Source: Amazonocrinis nigriterrae CENA67
GTDB lineage: Bacteria > Cyanobacteriota > Cyanobacteriia > Cyanobacteriales > Nostocaceae
Direction of reading: 5' to 3'
NCBI RefSeq assembly: GCF_016056305.1
Contig: NZ_JAECZC010000086.1
Coordinates: 6,339 to 66,944, forward strand
DNA: 60,606 bases
Position numbers and translations under genes: made by a program. Each line of letters starts with the position of its first letter. Position 1 is the stretch's first letter. Below the pieces are notes generated by a model. It was not told where the DNA came from. It made no database searches and saw only the letters and a program-made list of their open reading frames with translations. Of this stretch, positions 54,110 to 60,606 are shown in pieces.

Positions 54110-56008
54110 TTATCTTTGTCTTAAGTACTTGAGAATACCATAAGCGATCGCTTCTGCCATCTGATTTTGGTATTCTCTTGTTGCCAATCGGGGGTTATCT
54201 TCCCGACCAGTCATGTAGCCCGTTTCTACTAAAATTGATGGCATAGAACTTTTCCGCAGCACATAAAATCGAGCTTTGCGCGTTCCTCTATCCTTGAGAG
54301 TACCAATATTTTGCAGAATATTCTTGCGAACTACTTCAGCTAAAGCGTAACCACTATCGTAATAATAAACTTCTAATCCGTTGACATCAGGGCGACCATC
54401 AACCGAGTTAGCGTGGACACTGACAAACACAGTCGCATTCACTCGTTCGGCTATATCTACGCGTCCCTGAAGCTCGACAAAAAAGTCAGCATCACGTGTT
54501 AGCACTGCTTGTACGCCATTTTGCTCTAAAATAGCGGCTATTCTTTGACCAATGGGTAAGACTACATCCTTTTCTAGTAATCCACCCAAACCAGGTGCCC
54601 CGGAATCTTTACCACCATGTCCTGGGTCAATGACTACTATTAATTTCCCTCTGGGAACTGGACGGTTGGAGATTGGTTGGGATATAGAACCGGGATTTTC
54701 TGGGGTTGGGTTTGGTCGTGTCAGAGGTGGTAAAGCAATTGGAGGTGTTATGCGGGTCGGTCGCACCAATTGTAAAGCTAACAGTTGGTCGCCCACTTGA
54801 TTGAGTTCCCCCACTTGCACTCCTGCCGCTGGTTGAACAAAAATATTTACCGTATCAGGTGCTTGGGATTGTAGGCGTACCCGCAAAATCGGGCTATTAG
54901 CATCAAAACTAGGGCCTGAAACTCTAGGGGCTAACTTAGCATTGGTAACGGTAATGCGGTACAAACCAGAAGATCTATCCCAGCCACCTTTAGCAGACAC
55001 AGCTTGATCGGCTCGAATCACCAATTGCGTACCGTTGTTAGCCAGTTCTACCGATTCAATGGTTGCTAGTGAGTCAGTGTTAGAAGATATGGGGTTGGGG
55101 TTACTGGGATTATTATTGACAGGCGATCGCACAATCCGACCCGGGAGAACCACGAACCCACCAACACTACTTGTAGTTGCCCGCCAGTCTGGACTATTTT
55201 TGTCTACCTGTAAAGTCATGCGGACAGTTGGCTGTCTTTTTTCTAATTGCTTAAATTGAATGCGGCTGACACCATAACGATTGATAGATACATCCTTTTG
55301 TTCCAGATTTGGTGATAAAGAAGCGCCAGCAATATCAATATTTATCGTTTTCTTGTCCCGACTACGATTGACCTCAATTTGGGGATTACCACCACTTGTA
55401 CGGACAAAAAATCCATCGCCAGTGATGCGTAAGTTCTCAATTTGCGCGATCGCTCCTACAGTGTTGGCAATTCTTGAGTTGTTAGTTGGTGTAACTGGGT
55501 CTGTTGTCACCACATTGTAAATATTTCTGGGCGGGACTGCTGGAGTAGATGTAACTCCAGTTTGGGGTGTAGCAGCAGTCTGTCCTAGTACTATTTCTGG
55601 GGAGGAGGCTGCTTCCTCAGTTTCTGGGTTTGGTAATTGTACAGTCCAGCGACTGCCAGTCCTAGCAGCAAATTGCACCTTTTTGGGGTCTAGGGTATAG
55701 CCAGCATTGAGTTCCACAACAATCCGGGTTGTTTGGGGGTCAAACTGCCCCACACGAATAGCCCGAATCGCTCCACCTAGCTGTTGTGTTAACTGGGGAC
55801 GCCCAAATGTAGTGCCTGGCAAATCAATTACTAGACGCGTGGGATTGAATATCAGTTGTGCTTGAGGTTGAACAGCCTCGGAAGTATTAATTTCCAGACG
55901 GTTTTGATTGGGGTCAAAACGCCAAGATTCCAATTTCGCAGCCAAAGCTGGCGACGATAGTAAGAAGATAGTTCCAATAGTACTAGGTACTAACCAGCGT
56001 AATTTCAC
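54110..56008 (-). CDS. amiC: N-acetylmuramoyl-L-alanine amidase with AMIN domains (AmiC), second copy of the tandem
   Basis: The 632-aa protein has a signal peptide (SSPALAA), an AMIN domain (about 25-115, SWRFDPNQNRLEINT and TRLVIDLPGTTFGRPQ), a second AMIN-like region (about 190-410), a Pro-rich linker and an Amidase_3 domain (about 450-630). Zinc and catalytic residues sit in VVIDPGHGGKDSGAPG (His), LLEKDV (Glu), VFVSVHANSVDG (His) and SILVETGYM (Glu). It cleaves cross-bridges in septal peptidoglycan; in Anabaena, tandem AmiC1/AmiC2 make septal nanopores for cell-cell joining. It starts at GTG 56008 with AGGAG upstream, as does the paralogue. Confidence 0.92.
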   Translation of the reverse strand: MKLRWLVPSTIGTIFLLSSPALAAKLESWRFDPNQNRLEINTSEAVQPQAQLIFNPTRLVIDLPGTTFGRPQLTQQLGGAIRAIRVGQFDPQTTRIVVELNAGYTLDPKKVQFAARTGSRWTVQLPNPETEEAASSPEIVLGQTAATPQTGVTSTPAVPPRNIYNVVTTDPVTPTNNSRIANTVGAIAQIENLRITGDGFFVRTSGGNPQIEVNRSRDKKTINIDIAGASLSPNLEQKDVSINRYGVSRIQFKQLEKRQPTVRMTLQVDKNSPDWRATTSSVGGFVVLPGRIVRSPVNNNPSNPNPISSNTDSLATIESVELANNGTQLVIRADQAVSAKGGWDRSSGLYRITVTNAKLAPRVSGPSFDANSPILRVRLQSQAPDTVNIFVQPAAGVQVGELNQVGDQLLALQLVRPTRITPPIALPPLTRPNPTPENPGSISQPISNRPVPRGKLIVVIDPGHGGKDSGAPGLGGLLEKDVVLPIGQRIAAILEQNGVQAVLTRDADFFVELQGRVDIAERVNATVFVSVHANSVDGRPDVNGLEVYYYDSGYALAEVVRKNILQNIGTLKDRGTRKARFYVLRKSSMPSILVETGYMTGREDNPRLATREYQNQMAEAIAYGILKYLRQR

Positions 56009-56611
56009 AGTCTTTTCTCCTGATTCACATTCATGGGAATCGTCGATAATTCAACATATTGGTCAATCCTCACACCGTCACTGCCCTAACTTTTGCTTTG
56101 ATGAGCAAATCATAAGATGCTAGCTCCTCATGCCGACTCTGCGTTCTTTTATCAAGAACCCGTACTGCAAACAATAGCGTTCCCAAATAACTGATTGCAG
56201 AGTGCTGCGGCTGTCACTAATCAAAACTTTCGTTGCCACAAAAGAATTTTGCGCTGCTATGAAAAACACAGCTAGTGGCGTTAGATTTTAGCACGCCCCT
56301 TTGATTTTGCCATGCTGTTATGCCAATCAATCCCAATCGCTGATATTTATAATTGGCTAGAATTGGTACTGAAATTATTGCTAGCTGTAATTGATGCACT
56401 GACCGCAAAATTACTATTATTTTCAACTGGTGATGTAAAGCTGGTGACAGTTACACATTTATATTGTTCCCAAGATTAGGGGTTTGGTGTATGGAGTAGT
56501 ACAAGAGATTTATGATTGTGAATTTTTCATAGTTGTCAGTGGTGTAATATTATCTTTGTAGTAACATAAGTGTAATTACTGAGGTTGATAACTAAGATTT
56601 CTCAATCAAAA
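56009..56611. other. Spacer between the two amidase genes
   Basis: The 100 bp upstream of GTG 56008 repeat the sequence found upstream of the other amiC start (AGGAGAA, CATTCATGGG, CAATATTGG), so the leader was duplicated too. The rest is AT-rich. No gene is seen. Confidence 0.6.
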
Positions 56612-58453
56612 TTATCTTCGTCTGAGGTATTGGAGGACACCGCGAGCGATCGCTTCTGCCATTTGATTTTGGTAAGTTGTAGTTTTGAGCTTGGCAATAT
56701 CCTCCCGACCAGTTAAATAACCTGTTTCCACAAGAATAGAAGGCATGGAACTTTTTCTGAGAACATAAAATCTAGCCCGTCGCACTCCCCTGTCTCTCAC
56801 ATTTAAACTTTGCAGAATGCTGCGATGGACAATGCGAGCTAGACCCAGACCGCTGTCATAATAATAAGTTTCCAAACCGCTGACATCAGGACGACCTGCA
56901 CCTGCTGAATTAGCATGGATGCTGACAAAGACATCGGCGTTAACTTTCTCTGCCATAGCTACTCGTCCTTGAAGACTGACAAAATAGTCAGAACTGCGCG
57001 TCATCACCACTTGTACGCCATTTTGCTGTAAAATCTGTGCTACTCTTGCGCCAATGGGCAAGATGATATCCTTCTCACGTACCCCCCCAATACCGATCGC
57101 CCCAGAGTCTTTACCACCATGTCCTGGGTCAATGATCACTACTACTTTTCCTCTGGGAATTGGGCGCGTTCCTGGCTGGGGCTGGGGTGTATCCGTCGGG
57201 TTTGGTAATTGTCCTTGAATTGCAGGTAAAGGCGGTGTTCTGGGGATTGTGCCAATTCGACGAGAGCCTTGTAATTGTAATGTTAACAGTTGGTCACCTT
57301 GATTGAGTCGCCCGATTTGTACTCCCGCTGCTGGTTGCACCAAGACAACTACAGTATTGGGTTGTTGTGTTTGCAAGCGTACTCGGAGAATGGGACTATT
57401 GGCCTTGAGAGTGGGGCCTGTGACTCTGGGTTTTAACCGAGCATTGGCAATAGTAATGCGAAACAAACCAGAGGATCTATCCCAGCCACCAGTAGCAGAT
57501 AAAGATTGGTCAGCTCTAATCAGCAGTTGCGTACCGTTACCACTTAGTTCTACAGACTGAATTGTTGCTGGTGAATTGCTAGGAGAAACAGGTTGTGGCT
57601 GATTGTCTTGTGAGTTAGCAGAATCATTGCTATCGGACAATGTGACAACGCGACTGGGTAGAACCACCAAACCACCACCACTATTGCTAGTTACTCGCCA
57701 GTCCGGGCTATTTTTGTCTACCCGCAAGATCAAGCGAACAGATGGTGGTCGAGTTTGCAGTTGGGTGAACTCAGCACGGTTAACACCATATTTATTAATG
57801 GGTACAGTACTTCCTGGAGGTAGTTGGGGTGCTAAAGTGGCGCTAGCGATGTCCATAAAAATAGTAGAGCGATCGCGGCTGCGAATCACTCGCACATTTG
57901 GGTTACCGCCATTGGTACGGATGAAAAATCCATCCCCCGTTACTTGTAATTTCTCAATTTGAGTTGTTGCTGTAGCGCTGACATTATTCCTGGAAAACTC
58001 CGGTTTAGTATCGGAATCTAGCGTCACGACATTGTAAACATTTCCAGGAGAAGATACTTGTTCTGCTTGTGGTTTTGGTAATTGCACAGTCCAGCGACTA
58101 GCTGTTATGCCCACAAATTGCACTTTTTTGGGGTCTAGAGTATAGCCAGGATTGAGTTCGACGACAATCCGCGTTGTTTGAGGGTCGAACTGACCCACAC
58201 GGATAGTCCGCAGTCCACCACTTAACTTTTGTGTCAACTGTGGACGATTAAATGTAGTCCCTGGCAAATCAATTACCAGACGCGTGGGATTGAAGACGAG
58301 TTGTGCTTGAGGTTGAACAGCCCCCGAAGTATTAATTTCTAAGCGGTTTTGATTGGCATCAAAACGCCAAGATTCTAGTCTCCCCGCCCAAGCAGGCGAC
58401 GAAACTAAGAGGATAGTTCCAATAGTACTGGGTAGTAACCAGTGTAATTTCAC
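56612..58453 (-). CDS. amiC: N-acetylmuramoyl-L-alanine amidase with AMIN domains (AmiC), first copy of the tandem
   Basis: From GTG 58453 the protein is 613 aa and has the same layout as its neighbour: signal peptide (SSPAWAG), AMIN domain (SWRFDANQNRLEINT), a second AMIN-like region, Pro/Gln-rich linker and Amidase_3 domain with VVIIDPGHGGKDSGAIG, VREKDI, VFVSIHANSAGAG and SILVETGYL. The two genes read alike over most of their length, so this is a tandem duplication. I chose GTG because AGGAG lies 8 bp upstream and the sequence then aligns with the other copy; the frame runs on to 58525. In Anabaena the second of the pair (hcwA/amiC2) is needed for heterocyst development. Confidence 0.92.
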   Translation of the reverse strand: MKLHWLLPSTIGTILLVSSPAWAGRLESWRFDANQNRLEINTSGAVQPQAQLVFNPTRLVIDLPGTTFNRPQLTQKLSGGLRTIRVGQFDPQTTRIVVELNPGYTLDPKKVQFVGITASRWTVQLPKPQAEQVSSPGNVYNVVTLDSDTKPEFSRNNVSATATTQIEKLQVTGDGFFIRTNGGNPNVRVIRSRDRSTIFMDIASATLAPQLPPGSTVPINKYGVNRAEFTQLQTRPPSVRLILRVDKNSPDWRVTSNSGGGLVVLPSRVVTLSDSNDSANSQDNQPQPVSPSNSPATIQSVELSGNGTQLLIRADQSLSATGGWDRSSGLFRITIANARLKPRVTGPTLKANSPILRVRLQTQQPNTVVVLVQPAAGVQIGRLNQGDQLLTLQLQGSRRIGTIPRTPPLPAIQGQLPNPTDTPQPQPGTRPIPRGKVVVIIDPGHGGKDSGAIGIGGVREKDIILPIGARVAQILQQNGVQVVMTRSSDYFVSLQGRVAMAEKVNADVFVSIHANSAGAGRPDVSGLETYYYDSGLGLARIVHRSILQSLNVRDRGVRRARFYVLRKSSMPSILVETGYLTGREDIAKLKTTTYQNQMAEAIARGVLQYLRRR

Positions 58454-59193
58454 AGTCTGTTCTCCTGATTCACGTTCATGGGGCTGCCAATATTTCAACA
58501 TCTCAAAATATTGGTAGATCGCCACACCTTCACCACTTAATCTTTGGTTTTGATATTTTCTTTGATTTTTATGTTGGTATCAAGATGCAAATAGTCGTGT
58601 AAATTGTTAGTATGCCCCTTTTAATTCTGCTTTACTAGCACTCCATAAAATTTATGCCCATATTGCATCAAATGCAACAAAAATATCACTATAATTAACC
58701 ACACTCAGCCAATATTAGATAGTAATACTTGACATTGGTCAAGATTGGTATTGAGTATTTTAATGATGGGCAATCGAGATTGTGGGTCAAAAATTTCAAC
58801 TACTTTCAACTGATATGTTAATTGCAGGTACTAATTTTTAATTCCTGAAAAAATGTGTCGTTTGAGACTAAAAGATTGAGTATGACTGGCAAGAAATAAC
58901 ATTGCTGATGCTAATACGAATGAGACAAAAACTAATTCAGGGACGGAGATTTGAAGATAGAAGTTTCCATTGATTATGGCAAAATTTTTTAGGGCTTTCA
59001 CCTTCGTGTCTTAGTGCCTTAGTGGTTCCCTAGTCAATTTTTTAACCACCCTTCGGGTTCGGCAGTTCCTTATGGGGGAAACCCCCAAGATCGGACTGCC
59101 TCACCAAGACACTAAGTCACTAAGAAAAATGCTTGAGTGTAATTAACAACTTCAAGCGGTTGTTTTTAGTTGTTGGAGTTCCCTAAACCATGA
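58454..59193. other. Intergenic region between amiC and the antiporter gene
   Basis: The promoter of the amiC genes should lie here. From 59003 to 59124 there is an inverted repeat split by an R1 palindrome. The rest is AT-rich; no gene is seen. Confidence 0.5.
59003..59124 (+). repeat. Inverted repeat TGTCTTAGTG.../...CACTAAG with R1 element nested inside
   Basis: The arms (TTCGTGTCTTAGTGCCTTAG and AAGACACTAAGTCACTAAG) resemble the inverted repeat at 15949-16003. Inside lies an R1 element, 59047-59105: CACCCTTCGGGTTCGGCAGT...ACTGCCTCACC with GGGGGAAACCCCC in the middle. CACC on both sides looks like a target duplication. Confidence 0.65.
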
Positions 59194-60600
59194 TTAATTA
59201 TCTGGTGAATCGGGTATGGCTTCTTTATTCCCCCCATCATTTGAGACTGACAATATCGATTGAGGTGATTCTATTGCGATCGCTGTTCCAGACGCACCGT
59301 CTAAAATCAATTTCTCTGAATCTTGTGTCACGTTGTCTGATTCTGGAAATACAAAACGTAATCCCGGAGGTGCTAAAAAGGTTGTGAGAATAACCATCAT
59401 GATAATTGCTGCCCCTAGTGGTTTAGAGAGAACACCGCTAGCAGCACCAACACCAGCAAACACTAACCCGACTTCACCCCTAGGAATCATCCCCACACCA
59501 ATTGCTAACCTGTTAATACCAGGTTGACCAAATACACTCAAACCTGTAACCACTTTACCGATAATGGCTACTGCAATCAGGAAAGATGCCATAATCAGTC
59601 CTTCGCGATTTTCGGGAATTGCTGGGTTCAAAACTCCTAAATCGGTTTTTGCGCCAACAGTCACAAAGAAAATCGGCACCAGCATATCAGCAATGGGGAC
59701 AACTTGCTTTTGCAGTTCTTTGCGCTTATCGGTTTCTTCTAAGACTAAACCTGCTGCAAAAGCGCCCAAAATCGCTTCTAACTGAATAACTGCAGCAAAG
59801 TATGCCATAACAAAAGCGAAAATGAATGCTGGGATTACCAGTTCGCCGCGTGTCTTGAGTTGATCAGCGATCGCGACAAAGGTTTTGTTGAAGACATTCC
59901 CTAGCACAATCGCACCCAAAAGAAAACTACTGGCACTGATGATCAAATAAATGACTTTGCCTACATCTACAGTGCCTTCTTTCGCTAAGCTGGCGACTAC
60001 TGCTAAGACGATGATTCCTAACACATCGTCAATCACAGCAGCACCCAGAATAATTTGCCCTTCTTTAGAATTGAGCTTGCCGATTTCTGACAATACCTTG
60101 GAAGTAATACCAATACTAGTTGCAGTCAAAGCCGCCCCAGCAAAAATAGCAGGTACAGCACTAACACCAAACAAAGTCATTAACCCGACGGTTCCTGCTG
60201 CAAAGGGTACTGTCACTCCTACTACTGCAACAATGGTGGCTTGGATACCAACTGCCATTAAGTCCTTTAAGTTGGACTCCAAACCAATTTCAAACAGCAA
60301 AATAATCACACCCAGTTCTGCCAAGACAGAAACCACCTCTGATTGTGCTGCAAATACTGCTGGAGTCGCTTGGGGACTTAAACCCGCAGTCATTTGCAAA
60401 AAGCTCATAATCAAAGAGTTGGAACTGTCTGCACCACCTTCTGGAAATACCAACAGATGCAAAACAGAAATGCCGACTACAACACCACCCACAAGTTCGC
60501 CTAAGACAGGTGGTAAACCCACTAGGTTGGATAACTCCCCACCAACTTTACTGGCTAGGTAAATTACCACTAAACTGAGCAGCACTGCTGCTATTACCAT
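59194..60600 (-). CDS. CPA2-family cation/proton antiporter
   Basis: At least 468 aa with about 12 membrane helices. Typical features are LPPVLGELVGGVVVGISVLHL at the start, LLFEIGLESNLKDL, ALTATSIGITSKVL, the paired acidic residues in VIDDVLGIIVLA (Asp-Asp of the CPA2 transport site), and GMIPRGEVGLVFAGVG. It exchanges Na+ or K+ for protons. The ATG at 60600 is 6 bp from the end of the window and the frame stays open, so a longer N-terminus outside the window is possible. The C-terminal tail is polar and short, without TrkA domains. Confidence 0.9.
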   Translation of the reverse strand: MVIAAVLLSLVVIYLASKVGGELSNLVGLPPVLGELVGGVVVGISVLHLLVFPEGGADSSNSLIMSFLQMTAGLSPQATPAVFAAQSEVVSVLAELGVIILLFEIGLESNLKDLMAVGIQATIVAVVGVTVPFAAGTVGLMTLFGVSAVPAIFAGAALTATSIGITSKVLSEIGKLNSKEGQIILGAAVIDDVLGIIVLAVVASLAKEGTVDVGKVIYLIISASSFLLGAIVLGNVFNKTFVAIADQLKTRGELVIPAFIFAFVMAYFAAVIQLEAILGAFAAGLVLEETDKRKELQKQVVPIADMLVPIFFVTVGAKTDLGVLNPAIPENREGLIMASFLIAVAIIGKVVTGLSVFGQPGINRLAIGVGMIPRGEVGLVFAGVGAASGVLSKPLGAAIIMMVILTTFLAPPGLRFVFPESDNVTQDSEKLILDGASGTAIAIESPQSILSVSNDGGNKEAIPDSPDN

Positions 60601-60606
60601 CGAACT

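Noticed and set aside
59951-60562. 203-codon plus-strand frame
   Set aside because: It lies wholly opposite the antiporter gene, whose membrane helices and transport motifs are clear; the Thr/Pro-rich translation is a shadow.

Overview
The window comes from a filamentous, heterocyst-forming cyanobacterium (order Nostocales, Nostoc/Calothrix/Tolypothrix type). The evidence is a photosystem I cluster (psaF, psaJ, psaL), a hetZ-patU heterocyst locus next to tandem amiC cell-wall amidases, a cyanovirin-type lectin, a PEP-CTERM protein, a solanesyl diphosphate synthase of the plastoquinone pathway, very frequent GCGATCGC (HIP1) octamers, and heptanucleotide tandem repeats such as AATTACG and TCAGTTG in the spacers. 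The species cannot be fixed from the sequence alone.

Layout. 1-4 kb: the tail of an IS630 transposase, a secreted cyanovirin-N homologue, a HEAT-repeat/SnoaL gene pair, and a decayed IS whose transposase carries two copies of a roughly 57-bp palindromic element. 4-15 kb: RqcH/NFACT, a PEP-CTERM protein, a GT4 glycosyltransferase, an RRM protein, a possible small RNA, a large TPR/M48 protein with a substituted zinc motif, and RF3. 15-25 kb: DUF4870, hemB, a small XRE regulator, pdhB, secD-secF, a GNAT acetyltransferase, a degenerate histidine kinase and a Sua5/YrdC protein. 25.7-32.3 kb: a complete lasso-peptide locus. 32-45 kb: prmC, Tic22, tRNA-Pro, an NSI-like GNAT, an ACT-domain protein, an alpha/beta hydrolase, tsaD, psaF-psaJ, psaL, gmk, remA, a truncated ABC ATPase, a three-gene TIGR04255 module and an orphan ribbon-helix-helix antitoxin. 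45-60.6 kb: a transglutaminase-like membrane protein without its catalytic Cys and His, patU, hetZ, sds, murI, two tandem AMIN-amidases and a cation/proton antiporter.

The most notable system is the lasso-peptide cluster. A 59-aa precursor (30141-30320, minus) has an RRE-recognition leader (YRQPEIYSLG) and a Tyr-rich core whose only acidic residue fixes the ring closure. A fused RRE/leader peptidase (27558-28448) and an Asn-synthetase-like cyclase (25717-27537) lie in tandem on the same strand, and an ABC exporter (30443-32284) is transcribed divergently from the precursor. A membrane-anchored pentapeptide-repeat protein (28645-30051, plus) sits between the precursor and its processing genes and could be an accessory or self-protection factor.

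Other points of interest are three dispersed-repeat families (a roughly 57-bp palindrome, a MITE-like element, and a roughly 90-bp repeat), a strongly folded candidate small RNA with a CCUCC single-stranded segment at about 11.03-11.15 kb, a folded intergenic region at 52.47-52.66 kb, and three proteins that keep their fold but lack key catalytic residues (M48, transglutaminase-like, histidine kinase). All functional calls are made by reading motifs, without database searches.
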